A DNA stretch of 50,660 nucleotides from Verrucomicrobiota bacterium (GCA_026398255.1 JAPLTG010000030.1:1-50660); one strand, 5' to 3'. Shown: positions 6,282 to 15,190, counted from the first letter of the stretch. The notes: a model not told the origin generated them from the letters alone. Numbers and translations: made by a program.

Positions 6282-8300
6282 ATGGCTTTTTTGATTCAGG
6301 TAAATGAGGGGGTGAAATCTGTGATTCTGCCTTTGGGCAAGGCGGTGATTTTGATCGGTCGGGATGTGGATTCGAATCTTTATCTGGACGATTCGGGTAT
6401 TTCTAAAAACCACGCCTCGATCGTGTTTTCTAACGAAACTTACACGCTCAAGGACAATGGCTCATCGAGCGGAAGTATCGTGAATGGCGTCCGGGTTACC
6501 GAACACAAGCTCTCCCACGACGACATCATTCAGTTCGGCTCCTACACATTTAAGGTCGATCTGAAAAATCCGATTCCGGTGACGACATCGACCACCGAGG
6601 ACGATGTGGCGCTCCAGCGCTCCGGGCATTCCTACACGCGCAAGGTGGAACTCGAGGAAATCGCCGGGCGCGAAAGCACTGGCACGCTGCATGTGGTGAT
6701 GACGGATACTCCCAAGACCCTGCCGCTCCCATTGCCGCCGACTGGATTTTTGGCAAACTTGAGCCTGCAGTCTAGGCAAGATCTCTCCCTTCGAGGTATC
6801 TACCGATACGCTAGGGACGGGGAAGTTTTGATCCACGAGGGGCAAAATCCCGGGCGGCTTTTTCTTTTGATTTCTGGAAAATGGGAGGCCCGCAAATTGG
6901 CAACCCAGACCGTCCTCGGCCAGATTCAGCCTGGCGAGTGGGTGGGGGAGGTAAATATTTTCGACCCCTCAGGAGCGATGTGTTCGGTGGTTGCCGTGGA
7001 GCCCTCGGAGTATTGGGAAATTACGCGCGAAGCGTTCGAGAAATTTATCAACGAGTCTCGCTCCACCGGGAGTGCGATCCTGATCGCCCTCGCGGCAACC
7101 TTGGGCCGACGAATCCGCCAGACCAACGAGGGGCTGGAGCAGGCGATCGCAGCCCGTCCCGAGCCGCCACCAGCGCGGCGTTCGCGGTTCACGCCCGTTT
7201 TTGCCGCCATCGCCGTCTTGGCGATCCTCGCAGCGGCTGCGTTTTTCCTGATGGGGAATGTGGATAAAAGTCGTTTGCAGGCGGAAAAGGAGCAAATCGT
7301 GCATGAGCGCGCCGAGACCTTGGAAGAAGCCCGCCATCAACTGGACGCGCTCCAAGATAGGATGGCGAAGACCAATCAAGAGTTGCAAAAAGCCAGATCG
7401 GAAAACGAGAATTTGACCAAGCGACTGACAGCAACCCAACAGATGCTCGATCGGCTGAATGAGACGAAAAGCTCGATCGCGTCGGTTGCCGCCCCGGTGG
7501 CCACCAAGATTGCACCATCCGCCACCAAGATTGCACCATCCGCCACCGAGATTGCGCACAACGAGATTTTGGCCAAGGCAGAGAAACTGTCGGGCCACCC
7601 CTCACAAGTCAACATCACCAAAAAAACGAATGTCTCCCTGCTCGTGGATGGCCAGGTGTCAGGCAGCGCGGTTTTGCCCGAGGGCCTGGAATTACCTGTC
7701 TTTGGAGTCGAGGGAGAGTTCGTGATTGTGGAGTTTGGCAATGCCCACCAGAAGATTCCCAAGGACCACACGAATTTCGCCGAGGCGCTTGTGGCCGAGT
7801 CGGAGGCGGCTAAAAACCGGCCAGCCCCCGAGTCGGCCAAAGCTCCTATGGTCCCTAGCGACCCCAAGCCGCTGGTGCCAATGCCCAAGGTGGAGCCCTC
7901 GAAACTTCATTCCGATTCCGGAAAAAAATCGGAGGAGTTGAGCTTCGAAAAACTCACTTCCGTTCTCGATGATGTGAAGCTTTTGCCGACCATTGAGGAG
8001 TTCGGTGGCATGAAAACAGCCTCGGCTTCGGATTTTGGCCGGTTTGTGCGCACGCTCGAACCCCGTTGGAAGAGGGCTGCCAAGGAGTCTGCTTCCTTAC
8101 TTTCGCTCAGCGGAGGCCGTGCGGAATATCGCGAGATTCTCAAAAAAATTATCGAAGCCTCCGAGATCCTAGACCCAGCCCGTGGTCAAATGTTCGAAGC
8201 CAAACTCCGAGAGATCGATGCGGCTTGGCTGAAGCTGAAAACCGAGGAAAAAATCCAAAACCTCACCGAGGGGCAGCCTGGCGAATCAGCGGACCGCTGA
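6282..8300 (+). CDS. FHA - cyclic-nucleotide-binding - transmembrane - coiled-coil protein
   Basis: The 672-residue protein has an FHA phosphothreonine-binding domain at about 1-92 (GRD at 26-28, NHASI at 43-47, NGSSSGSIVNG at 59-69). A cyclic-nucleotide-binding-like beta-roll follows at about 158-285 (EVLIHEGQNPGRLFLLISG, then LGQIQPGEWVGEVN). One membrane span lies at about 304-324, a coiled coil at about 328-398, a short A/T/S/I/P tandem repeat (402-424), a beta-rich segment (about 440-500) and a helical C-terminus. The two sensory domains precede the span and should be cytoplasmic; the coiled coil and C-terminus would be periplasmic if it is a single-pass protein. The second domain shows GEWVGEVN rather than the full cNMP phosphate-binding GExxxL..R, so nucleotide binding is uncertain. 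It probably links phosphorylation signalling to the envelope; no kinase gene is nearby. Confidence 0.8.
   Translation: MAFLIQVNEGVKSVILPLGKAVILIGRDVDSNLYLDDSGISKNHASIVFSNETYTLKDNGSSSGSIVNGVRVTEHKLSHDDIIQFGSYTFKVDLKNPIPVTTSTTEDDVALQRSGHSYTRKVELEEIAGRESTGTLHVVMTDTPKTLPLPLPPTGFLANLSLQSRQDLSLRGIYRYARDGEVLIHEGQNPGRLFLLISGKWEARKLATQTVLGQIQPGEWVGEVNIFDPSGAMCSVVAVEPSEYWEITREAFEKFINESRSTGSAILIALAATLGRRIRQTNEGLEQAIAARPEPPPARRSRFTPVFAAIAVLAILAAAAFFLMGNVDKSRLQAEKEQIVHERAETLEEARHQLDALQDRMAKTNQELQKARSENENLTKRLTATQQMLDRLNETKSSIASVAAPVATKIAPSATKIAPSATEIAHNEILAKAEKLSGHPSQVNITKKTNVSLLVDGQVSGSAVLPEGLELPVFGVEGEFVIVEFGNAHQKIPKDHTNFAEALVAESEAAKNRPAPESAKAPMVPSDPKPLVPMPKVEPSKLHSDSGKKSEELSFEKLTSVLDDVKLLPTIEEFGGMKTASASDFGRFVRTLEPRWKRAAKESASLLSLSGGRAEYREILKKIIEASEILDPARGQMFEAKLREIDAAWLKLKTEEKIQNLTEGQPGESADR
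7501..7557 (+). repeat. 21-base in-frame tandem repeat inside the FHA gene
   Basis: Two identical 21-base units (each encoding a permutation of ATKIAPS) are followed by a third, diverged unit ending in GAGATTGCG. The array codes for a flexible linker between the coiled coil and the next domain. Identical adjacent units suggest recent slippage, so unit number may vary between strains. Confidence 0.9.
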
Positions 8301-8395
8301 CCGACCGGAACCCGCAAAAAACACGCTTCGCCCAAGATTTCAACTCGCCAAGACCCGCAAGGCTTGGCTAGCTTTCGCCCTCTTTACACCGCCTT

Positions 8396-10171
8396 ATGAA
8401 GACCAAAAAATCCACATCCAAAAAAACCGACGCCTCACCCGACCGCGGGAAGGTCATGAATGGCGCGGAAATTCTCGTCGAGTGCCTGGAGCGCGAGGGT
8501 GTGGATGTCGTTTTCGCCTATCCCGGTGGTTGCTCGATGCCGATCCACCAGGCGCTCACCAAAACGAAAAAAATCCGCACTATCCTCCCTCGCCACGAGC
8601 AGGGCGGGGTTTTTGCCGCCGAGGGTTACGCCCGCGTCTCGGGAAAAGCCGGTGTGTGCATGGCCACCTCCGGTCCTGGTGCCACAAATCTCGTTACCGG
8701 CATCGCCGATGCGTTCATGGATTCCATCCCGCTCGTCGCCATCACCGGACAGGTGCCACAGGAAATGATCGGCCGCGGTGCGTTCCAAGAGACCGATGTT
8801 TTTGGAATGACTCTTCCGATGGTGAAACACAGCTACCTCGTGTGGGACATCGCCGAGTTGCCGCGCATTGTGAAGGAGGCCTTTTACATCGCGCAGTCCG
8901 GACGCCCGGGTCCGGTGCTGATTGATATTCCCAAGAATATCCAGAACCAGACGATGCAGCCGATTTTCCCAAAGACTGTCGAACTCCGCGGCTACAAGCC
9001 CGAGCGCAAGGCAGACGATGTGGCGCTGAATGAAATCATCGGAATGCTCAAGACCGCGAAGGCCCCGATGATCTATTGCGGCGGCGGCGTGATTTCCGGA
9101 TCAGCTTCGAAGGAACTCCTCGAGTTCGCCGAGCGCACCCAAGTGCCCGTGGCCACCACGCTCATGGGCATCGGATGTTTCCCTGAGTCTCATCCGCTCT
9201 CGCTGAAATGGCTCGGCATGCACGGCACGGTTTACGCCAATAATGCCGTGAACGAAGCCGACCTTTTGCTCGCCATCGGCGTGCGTTTCGACGACCGCGT
9301 GACCGGCAAGGTCGAAAAATTCTGCGAGCACGGAACCATCGTTCACATCGACATCGACAATTCCGAGATCAACAAAAACAAGGCCGTGCGCCTGCCGATC
9401 CTCAGCGATCTCAAATACGCCCTCGGCCGCCTTAATAAAATCTTGGATCAAGCCGGCCAAAAGCGCGTAGCCAAAAACTACACGCGCTATCCGAATTGGT
9501 ATGCCCAGATCGATGGCTGGAAAAAGAAACACCCGCTCAGTTTCAAGGACACCGAGGATGCCATTCAGCCACAGCATGTCATCCGACTCCTGCATGAGAT
9601 GACCAAAGGCGAGGCGATCATCACCACTGGCGTGGGTCAGCACCAGATGTGGGCCGGGCAGTTTTATGATTTCGACAAGCCCCGCACCTTCATCACCTCA
9701 GCCGGGTTGGGATCCATGGGATTCGGCTACCCCGCAGCGATGGGCGCGAAAGTCGCCATGCCTGACAAACAGGTGGTCGATATCGATGGCGACGGATCGT
9801 TTTTGATGAATGTCCAAGAGCTCGCCACCGCCCACATCGAGGGTATCGCAGCGAAAGCAATCATTCTTAACAACCAGCACCTCGGCATGGTCGTGCAGTG
9901 GGAGGACCGCTTCCACGGCGGCAATCGCGGGCACACCTTCCTCGGCGATCCGAAGAACTTGAAGCGCATCTACCCGGACTATGTGGAGCTTTGCAAAGGC
10001 TTCGGAGTCCCCTGCGAGCGGGTCCATCACAAAAAAGACCTGCCCGCGGCGATCAAGCGCATGCTCGAATCCAAGGAAGCCTATGTGCTCGATGTCATGA
10101 CTCCTTACACCGAGCATGTGTTGCCGATGATCCCATCGGGCAAAACTTACAAAGACATCATCACCGAGTAG
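8396..10171 (+). CDS. ilvB: Acetolactate synthase large (catalytic) subunit
   Basis: This thiamine-diphosphate enzyme condenses two pyruvates, or pyruvate and 2-oxobutyrate, in the first common step of valine, leucine and isoleucine synthesis. The 591-residue protein shows the catalytic glutamate in RHEQG (Glu68), the quinone-like FAD-fold middle domain (about 205-350) and the thiamine-diphosphate motif GDGS (465-468) ending at NN (492-493). [12 protein letters not shown] (495-506) also matches acetohydroxyacid synthases rather than other pyruvate-dependent relatives. A lysine-rich extension of about 20 residues precedes the usual start MNGAEILVE. The regulatory subunit gene ilvN, often immediately downstream, is absent here; the next gene is on the other strand. 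The 95-base leader shows no obvious attenuator. Confidence 0.96.
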   Translation: MKTKKSTSKKTDASPDRGKVMNGAEILVECLEREGVDVVFAYPGGCSMPIHQALTKTKKIRTILPRHEQGGVFAAEGYARVSGKAGVCMATSGPGATNLVTGIADAFMDSIPLVAITGQVPQEMIGRGAFQETDVFGMTLPMVKHSYLVWDIAELPRIVKEAFYIAQSGRPGPVLIDIPKNIQNQTMQPIFPKTVELRGYKPERKADDVALNEIIGMLKTAKAPMIYCGGGVISGSASKELLEFAERTQVPVATTLMGIGCFPESHPLSLKWLGMHGTVYANNAVNEADLLLAIGVRFDDRVTGKVEKFCEHGTIVHIDIDNSEINKNKAVRLPILSDLKYALGRLNKILDQAGQKRVAKNYTRYPNWYAQIDGWKKKHPLSFKDTEDAIQPQHVIRLLHEMTKGEAIITTGVGQHQMWAGQFYDFDKPRTFITSAGLGSMGFGYPAAMGAKVAMPDKQVVDIDGDGSFLMNVQELATAHIEGIAAKAIILNNQHLGMVVQWEDRFHGGNRGHTFLGDPKNLKRIYPDYVELCKGFGVPCERVHHKKDLPAAIKRMLESKEAYVLDVMTPYTEHVLPMIPSGKTYKDIITE

Positions 10172-10238
10172 TTCGCTGTGGTGGCTGAGTGCCACTAATG
10201 TCTCCAGCCATCTTATCCCGCCCTCTTCTGGCATCCGA

Positions 10239-10253
10239 GCCTGCCCCGCAGGC
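10239..10253. repeat. Short hairpin after ilvB
   Basis: GCCTGC-CCC-GCAGGC forms a perfect six-base-pair stem between the convergent ends of ilvB and the SecD-like gene. No T-run follows on either strand, so it is at best a weak or factor-dependent transcription end. Confidence 0.3.
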
Positions 10254-10272
10254 ACGGGATTAGGTGGACTCG

Positions 10273-10722
10273 TTAGCCATTTTTGTTTTTGTCGAATACT
10301 GCTTTGATCTCTTCCGCTTCCGCTTTGGAGAGTTTTCCAGAAATCTCAAAGGGACCGCTCGGAATATAATCCATCATCATGGGAGCGAAAACGAGAACGC
10401 CGCGAACGACAATCGCGATCCTTCGGCCTGTCTGATCCCTGGTGAGATTGCCAAAACGTCGGTTACCTTCTTCGGTCAAATGAACTCTGAGGACAATCCC
10501 ACCTCGCTCCACTATCTCCACGGATGAAATCTGGTCATCAGAAATCTCGGCCGCTCGCTGCACCAATAACACCTGATCTGACTGTGCATTGGTAAGGTGA
10601 AGCAACTCCGTTTCAGCTGAAGGCTCGTCCGACACCTTTGACAATCTGATCGTCTCAGAAGCATTCAGTAGAGGCTGAATCACGACGATGAAGACGGCTG
10701 ACAGGGCTGAAATTGTTCTCAT
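10273..10722 (-). CDS. Secreted stand-alone SecD-P1-head-like domain protein
   Basis: The 149-residue product starts at ATG 10722-10720 and has a signal peptide (about 1-22). The rest resembles the periplasmic P1 'head' of SecD: LRVHLTEEGNRRFGNLTRDQ (78-97), then RRIAIVVRGVLVFAPMMMD (100-118) and GPFEISGKLSKAEAEEI (123-139). These correspond to the SecD pattern of a L-T-x-E-G strand, (G/R)-x-x-A-I-V-x-x-G-x-V-x-x-A-P and I-x-G-x-(F/L)-x-x-x-E-A. The real SecD continues into a membrane channel; here there is none. It is probably a periplasmic paralogue of the domain with a borrowed fold; function unknown. It lies 35 bases downstream of GT9 on the same strand. Confidence 0.65.
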   Translation of the reverse strand: MRTISALSAVFIVVIQPLLNASETIRLSKVSDEPSAETELLHLTNAQSDQVLLVQRAAEISDDQISSVEIVERGGIVLRVHLTEEGNRRFGNLTRDQTGRRIAIVVRGVLVFAPMMMDYIPSGPFEISGKLSKAEAEEIKAVFDKNKNG

Positions 10723-10757
10723 AAACAAAATGGATCGTTGCAGGGTATTGTTCTTGG

Positions 10758-11801
10758 CTAAGGGGCGAGGATTTGGCGGACAGCGTTGGCGAGGATTTCC
10801 GGAGTGGTGTGTTCGCGCCATTCCCCTTTGCGGAGTTTCGGTGGCGGCATGATCCAATGCTGAAGGCCGTTCGGCGAGTAGGGGGCGTAGACTCCGGGGT
10901 GGTGGCCGGCCGAGGCGATGACGGCGGGCGATCCCAGCGCACAGGCCATGTGTGCGGCGGCGGTGTCCACGGTGAGGACCAATCGCGCGGCGGCGATCGA
11001 TTTTAAAAAATCGGAGAGAGGTTTTGGGGGATCGATGACGAGGTTTTGGATTCCGGCCTCGCGGAGGATTTGGGCGAAGGCGGCGAGTTGTTCCTGTTGG
11101 CTGGGGCCGGCAGCGAGATGGAGAGGGGAGTCGCCGCACTCTGGAGCGAGGATTTGGAGGGCGGCGGCCCATTTTTCCGCCGGGTAGTCTTTGTTCAGGC
11201 TGGAACTGAAGGGGCAGAGGAGCCAGCGGTCCGAGCGGGGAACGGGTTCCGGCAGGATCAACGAGGGGAGGATTTCGGCGTCGGAGATTTCGCGGCCGAG
11301 GAATTCGGAGGCCACGGAGCGGTTGGCCTCGATGTCGGTGGGGAGTTTTCCCGGAGCCGGGTAGGGAAGGAGAGTGGGTTGGAAAAAGCGGGTGACGAAA
11401 TTTTCGACGGCAGGACGGCGGACGCGCGGGCGGGCAAGGAGGAGGTTTTGGCAGGCGATGCGGCGTTTGGCGCGAGGGGTGTAGAACCAGATCGTGTGGA
11501 GGTAAGCGCGCATGCTTCGCAGGCAGAGCGCGGCATCAACCCGCAGACCGAGCATTTTCAGCCAGGAGGGGAGGCTGTGGAGGATATTGACGGTCGTGAC
11601 ATTGAGGATTCGGCGTTTCTCGCGCAGCGTGAGCGGCAGGACGAGCGCCTTGGGAAACTGGCTTCTGGCCAACTGGGCGACATCCGATCGCACGGCGAGG
11701 ACGAGGTTTTCCTCCCCGGCCTCGCGGGCAATAAAGCGGATGCAACCCGATGCGAGGATGAAATCGCCGATCGCGTCGGGTTTGAGAATGAAGACGCGCA
11801 A
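10758..11801 (-). CDS. Glycosyltransferase family 9 (heptosyltransferase-like)
   Basis: The 347-residue protein begins MRVFILKPDAIGDFILASG, the K-x-D-x-I-G-D start of GT9 enzymes that transfer heptose or related sugars to lipopolysaccharide core from nucleotide sugars. The second Rossmann half has the nucleotide-sugar-binding segment LTVDTAAAHMACALGSPAV (about 284-302). It has no signal peptide and would act at the cytoplasmic face of the inner membrane. It starts seven bases after the stop of gnd and is probably co-transcribed with it. Sugar specificity cannot be read from the sequence. Confidence 0.9.
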   Translation of the reverse strand: MRVFILKPDAIGDFILASGCIRFIAREAGEENLVLAVRSDVAQLARSQFPKALVLPLTLREKRRILNVTTVNILHSLPSWLKMLGLRVDAALCLRSMRAYLHTIWFYTPRAKRRIACQNLLLARPRVRRPAVENFVTRFFQPTLLPYPAPGKLPTDIEANRSVASEFLGREISDAEILPSLILPEPVPRSDRWLLCPFSSSLNKDYPAEKWAAALQILAPECGDSPLHLAAGPSQQEQLAAFAQILREAGIQNLVIDPPKPLSDFLKSIAAARLVLTVDTAAAHMACALGSPAVIASAGHHPGVYAPYSPNGLQHWIMPPPKLRKGEWREHTTPEILANAVRQILAP

Positions 11802-11807
11802 CGGCGT

Positions 11808-13286
11808 TTACACCGAATAGGTGGTGGAGGAGGTGTTGCCGCCGTGGCCGGTCCAGTTCGTGTGGAAAAATTCGCCTCGGGGTTTGTCCACCCGCTCGTA
11901 GGTGTGGGCGCCGAAGAAGTCTCGCTGGGCCTGGAGGAGGTTTGCGGGCAGGACGGCAGAGCGGAAGCTGTCGAAGAAGGCGAGGGCGGTGGAAAACGCC
12001 GGCGCGGGGATGCCGCGCTTGGCGGCGATGGCAACGATGTTGCGCCAGCCTTTTTGGGACTTTTTGATTTCGCCTTTGAAGTAGTCGTCAAAGAGGAGAT
12101 TCGCGAGTTTCGGTTTTTTGTCGAAGGCCTCTTTGATTTTTCCGAGGAAGCGGGAGCGAATGATGCAACCGCCGCGCCACATGAGAGCGATGCCGCCCCA
12201 GTTCAGCTTCCAGCCGTATTCCTTGGCGGCGGCTTGCATGAGCATGTAGCCCTGCGCGTAGCTGATGATCTTGGAGGCGTAGAGCGCGTCGCGGACTTCC
12301 TGCACGAGCGCGGCGCGTTTTTTGGCGTTGCGGGCGGTGGGGATGGCGGGTTTCGGGCCTTTGAGTTTGCGGGCGGCGCGAACTCGGTCGTCCTTCATCG
12401 CCGAAACGCAGCGGGCGTAGACGGCCTCGGCCATGAGGGTGATCGGCGTGCCGAGGTCGAGCGAGTTGATGACTGTCCATTTGCCGGTTCCTTTTTGACC
12501 GGCGGTATCGAGGATTTTGTTCACGAGCGGAGAGCCGTCGGCGTCTTTCTTGGCGAAAATATCGCGGGTGATCTCGATGAGGTAGCTGTCGAGTTCGCCT
12601 TTGTTCCACTCGGCGAAGGTGTCGTGGAGTTCCTGCTCGGTCATGCCGAGGCCGTTTTTCAGGATGTTGTAGGCCTCACAGATGAGCTGCATGTCACCGT
12701 ATTCGATGCCGTTGTGGACCATCTTCACATAATGGCCGGCTCCCTCCTCGCCGACCCAATCGCAGCAAGGCGAGCCGTCCTCGACCTTGGCGGAGATGGA
12801 TTGGAAAATTTCTTTCACATGCGGCCATGCGGCAGGTGAGCCACCGGGCATGATGCTCGGTCCGCGTCGAGCGCCTTCCTCGCCGCCGGAGACTCCGGTG
12901 CCGATGAAGAGCAGACCTTTTGCCTCCAACTCGCGCTGGCGGCGGTTGGTGTCATCGAAAAGGGAATTGCCGCCGTCGATGATGATGTCGCCGGGTTCAA
13001 GGTGCGGGGTGATTTGCGCGATGAAGTCGTCCACGGGCTTGCCGGCCTTCACGAGCATCATGATCCGGCGCGGGCGCTTGAGTTTGGCGACGAGTTCCTC
13101 GATCGAGTGCGCGCCTTGGACTTTCGTGCCCTTCGCCTCATTGGCGAGGAAGTCATCCACCTTCGAGGTGGTGCGGTTGTAGACGACGACGGTGTAGCCG
13201 TGGTCGTTCATGTTGAGGACGAGATTTTGGCCCATGACGGCCAATCCGATGAGACCGATGTCTCCTTGAGGCGTGGTGTTTTGCAT
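11808..13286 (-). CDS. gnd: 6-phosphogluconate dehydrogenase, decarboxylating
   Basis: The enzyme oxidises 6-phosphogluconate to ribulose 5-phosphate with NADP in the pentose phosphate pathway. The 492-residue length fits the long form. The N-terminal Rossmann domain has GLAVMGQNL and YNRTTSK (the NADP-phosphate site). The substrate site has GVSGGEEGARRGPSIMPGG and HYVKMVHNGIEYGDMQLI, whose lysine is the catalytic base. The C-terminal helical domain contains WRGGCIIRSRFL and ends near GHGGNTSSTTYSV. The gene precedes GT9 with almost no spacing. Confidence 0.97.
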   Translation of the reverse strand: MQNTTPQGDIGLIGLAVMGQNLVLNMNDHGYTVVVYNRTTSKVDDFLANEAKGTKVQGAHSIEELVAKLKRPRRIMMLVKAGKPVDDFIAQITPHLEPGDIIIDGGNSLFDDTNRRQRELEAKGLLFIGTGVSGGEEGARRGPSIMPGGSPAAWPHVKEIFQSISAKVEDGSPCCDWVGEEGAGHYVKMVHNGIEYGDMQLICEAYNILKNGLGMTEQELHDTFAEWNKGELDSYLIEITRDIFAKKDADGSPLVNKILDTAGQKGTGKWTVINSLDLGTPITLMAEAVYARCVSAMKDDRVRAARKLKGPKPAIPTARNAKKRAALVQEVRDALYASKIISYAQGYMLMQAAAKEYGWKLNWGGIALMWRGGCIIRSRFLGKIKEAFDKKPKLANLLFDDYFKGEIKKSQKGWRNIVAIAAKRGIPAPAFSTALAFFDSFRSAVLPANLLQAQRDFFGAHTYERVDKPRGEFFHTNWTGHGGNTSSTTYSV

Positions 13287-13319
13287 GATCGAAACAGCAA
13301 GAGCTACTGGGATCTGAGC

Positions 13320-13333
13320 GGGCTGTTAAGCCC
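13320..13333. terminator. Hairpin without T-run between vapC and gnd
   Basis: GGGCT-GTTA-AGCCC forms a five-base-pair stem just past the vapC stop and upstream of gnd. No T-tract follows on the minus strand, so it is only a candidate for partial termination. Confidence 0.25.
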
Positions 13334-13337
13334 AAAG

Positions 13338-13760
13338 TCAGACATTTTCGGGCTGGAACGACCCGCCGTAGCCGGGGCGGTAGAGCATGAGGCCGGCGAT
13401 TTGCTCGATTTTTTCAAAGTGCGCGTCGATCGAGTAAAGCCTCACGCCATCATGAATCGCGAGCGAGGCAATCAGCACATCGAGCCAAGGCACCGTTAGC
13501 CCGAGATCGCGCAACCGCCACGAGAGGCTGATGGCGCGTTCCCAATCCTCCGGGCTGACGGGGCGGTAGGGGATGATCGAAAAATACGAGCCGATGACCC
13601 GGCGTTCCTCTTTGCGCGAGCCGCCCATGACCTCGAGGCGAACCGGCGCGCAGAGTTGCGCTTCATAGGCCTCGAGGAGGGCTTCCAGGGCGACCTTCAC
13701 TTCGAGCCGCCCCTGACGCCGCAGGGCCTCGATCCAAATGGAGGAATCGATCAGAACCAT
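13338..13760 (-). CDS. vapC: VapC-type PIN-domain toxin ribonuclease
   Basis: The 140-residue PIN protein keeps the four acidic residues of the Mg-dependent nuclease centre: Asp5 (LIDSS), Glu43 (RLEVM), Asp94 (WLDVLIA) and Asp112 (SIDAHF). VapC toxins cleave tRNA or rRNA and are silenced by the partner antitoxin. It starts one base after the stop of the antitoxin gene, as usual in vapBC operons. The target RNA cannot be predicted. Confidence 0.93.
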   Translation of the reverse strand: MVLIDSSIWIEALRRQGRLEVKVALEALLEAYEAQLCAPVRLEVMGGSRKEERRVIGSYFSIIPYRPVSPEDWERAISLSWRLRDLGLTVPWLDVLIASLAIHDGVRLYSIDAHFEKIEQIAGLMLYRPGYGGSFQPENV

Positions 13761-13761
13761 G

Positions 13762-13986
13762 CTACTCGGCAGCGAGGGGAGGGATGGGATTGGTGAGGGA
13801 TTCAGATGTCGCCTCCGTCGGATAATCGAATGCGCCCTCCCGCATCAACCGGCCGAATTCCTTCGCCCGTTTCCGCCGAACAAATTCGGTTACGGCCTTG
13901 GAAAGCGAGGCGCTTTTGCTTTTTTCACCGGTCAACTCCATGACCTCACTCAAGATTTCTTCGGAAATATCTACGCTGATTCTCAT
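13762..13986 (-). CDS. vapB: VapB-type antitoxin (DUF2191-like ribbon-helix-helix)
   Basis: The 74-residue product begins MRISVDISEEILSEVMELTG, the ribbon-helix-helix start of VapB antitoxins. The FVRRKRAKEFGRLMREGAFD segment that binds VapC follows, then a disordered tail. It binds and inhibits VapC and represses its own operon. The start at ATG 13986 is preferred to a longer frame because the VapB motif begins there and a promoter ends seven bases upstream. Confidence 0.92.
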   Translation of the reverse strand: MRISVDISEEILSEVMELTGEKSKSASLSKAVTEFVRRKRAKEFGRLMREGAFDYPTEATSESLTNPIPPLAAE

Positions 13987-13993
13987 GGATTGG

Positions 13994-14037
13994 AAAATAG
14001 CGTCGATATGCGTCAATGCAATAATTAATTTGATGCA
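13994..14037 (-). promoter_or_regulatory. vapBC promoter with overlapping inverted-repeat operator
   Basis: On the minus strand TTGCAT (14021-14016), a 16-base spacer and TATTTT (13999-13994) form a sigma-70-like promoter. TGCGTCAA (14009-14016) and TTGATGCA (14030-14037) form an inverted repeat matching at seven of eight positions across an AT-rich centre, a likely VapB operator. The vapB ATG is seven bases past the -10 box, so the transcript would be leaderless or nearly so. Confidence 0.5.
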
Positions 14038-14040
14038 ATC

Positions 14041-14685
14041 TTATGAAAAGAGAGTCTTGTTACGCTGCAAGAGGATGGATTGGATTTCGGTGGAGAGTGT
14101 TTCGACGGATCGGGAGGCGTCCAAAAGAACGACCCGAGCGGGATTTTTTTTCGCCAGATCGAGGTAGCCCACGCGGACGGCGGCGAAGAATTCCTCGCTT
14201 TCACGCTCGATGCGATCGAGTTCGCGTTTGCAGGCGCGCATGCGGGCCAGTGAGGTCTCGCGGTCGAGGTCCAGCACGAAGGTCACATCCGGCAGGCAAT
14301 CGCCGACAGCGAAGGCGTTGATGCGCGCGGTGTCGTCCGCGGGAATGCGGCGGGCGACGCCTTGATAAACGGTGGTCGAATCGAAAAACCGGTCACTGAT
14401 CACGATGCGGCCGGCCTCGAGGGCGGGGAGGATTTTTTCGCGAACGAGTTGGGCGCGGCTGGCGGCGAAGAGGAGGAGTTCGGCCTCGGGAACGAGGTTT
14501 TCGCCCTCTGGCGCGTGTTGGAGGAGATGGCGGATCGACTCTCCGGCGGGGGTTCCACCGGGCTCGCGGATGAGAAGCGGCTCGCGGCCGACTTGGCGAA
14601 ACTGATCGGCGAGGAGGGAAATCTGAGTGGATTTCCCGCAGCCTTCCGAGCCTTCGAATGTGATGAAAAAACCGGGACGCGACAT
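14041..14685 (-). CDS. tmk: Thymidylate kinase
   Basis: It phosphorylates dTMP to dTDP with ATP, needed for DNA synthesis. The 214-residue length is usual. Visible motifs are the P-loop FEGSEGCGKST (10-20), the substrate arginine in REPGGTPAGE, the D-R-(F/Y/H) motif in SDRFFDSTTVYQG and the arginine-bearing lid region near DRIERESEEFF. The start is ATG 14685; earlier in-frame ATGs lie in the divergent EVE gene. It is divergent from the EVE gene with about 50 bases between the starts. Confidence 0.95.
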   Translation of the reverse strand: MSRPGFFITFEGSEGCGKSTQISLLADQFRQVGREPLLIREPGGTPAGESIRHLLQHAPEGENLVPEAELLLFAASRAQLVREKILPALEAGRIVISDRFFDSTTVYQGVARRIPADDTARINAFAVGDCLPDVTFVLDLDRETSLARMRACKRELDRIERESEEFFAAVRVGYLDLAKKNPARVVLLDASRSVETLSTEIQSILLQRNKTLFS

Positions 14686-14736
14686 TTTGATCGATCGGCT
14701 TTGATATTCGGCGGGATTCGTTTTAGCAAAGCCCGA

Positions 14737-15144
14737 ATGAACTACTGGCTCGTGAAACAGGAACCGACGACTTACCCGTGGGAACAATTCGTGTGCGACG
14801 GCAAGACCGCATGGACCGGGGTGCGAAATTTTCAGGCGCGCAATCATCTGCGTGCGATGGCGCCCGGTGACCGCGTGCTCTACTACCACAGCGTCGTCGG
14901 CAAGGCGGTAGTCGGCGTGGCCGAGGTGTTGCGCTCCGCGTATCCGGATCCCACGGCGGAGGAGGGCGATTGGTCATGTGTGGACTTGAAGCCTCTCGAG
15001 GCATTGCGTCGACCTGTGGAGCTGGAGGAAATCAAGGCCGAGCCTGCGCTGGCGGAGATCGGCCTGCTTCGCCAATCACGCCTGAGCGTGATGCCACTAA
15101 AAAAAGCTGAGTTCGACGCCATCTCGCGTCTTTCGAAAAAATAA
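14737..15144 (+). CDS. EVE (PUA-like) domain protein
   Basis: The 135-residue protein is a complete EVE domain: MNYWLVKQEP at the start, then TAWTGVRNFQARNHLRAM (26-43), GDRVLYYHS (45-53), VVGVAEV and a final NPxx-like SVMPLKKAEFD. EVE domains are PUA relatives (human THYN1 type) proposed to read modified bases in DNA or RNA. The start at ATG 14737 is the family start; longer upstream reading is antisense to tmk. It may be co-transcribed with the universal stress gene 46 bases downstream. Confidence 0.92.
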   Translation: MNYWLVKQEPTTYPWEQFVCDGKTAWTGVRNFQARNHLRAMAPGDRVLYYHSVVGKAVVGVAEVLRSAYPDPTAEEGDWSCVDLKPLEALRRPVELEEIKAEPALAEIGLLRQSRLSVMPLKKAEFDAISRLSKK

Positions 15145-15190
15145 AGATTTCCTCTCGCTCCGCAGGCCGGATCGGTGGAGTTTCACTTCC

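Noticed and set aside
10239-10253. GCCTGC-CCC-GCAGGC stem as a rho-independent terminator of ilvB
   Set aside because: There is no T-run on either side, so it is listed only as a hairpin.
11046-12839. A 597-codon plus-strand frame opposite gnd and GT9
   Set aside because: It is antisense to two clear enzymes and is rich in Gly, Glu and Ala, as expected for reverse readings of GC-rich genes. It has no motif of its own.
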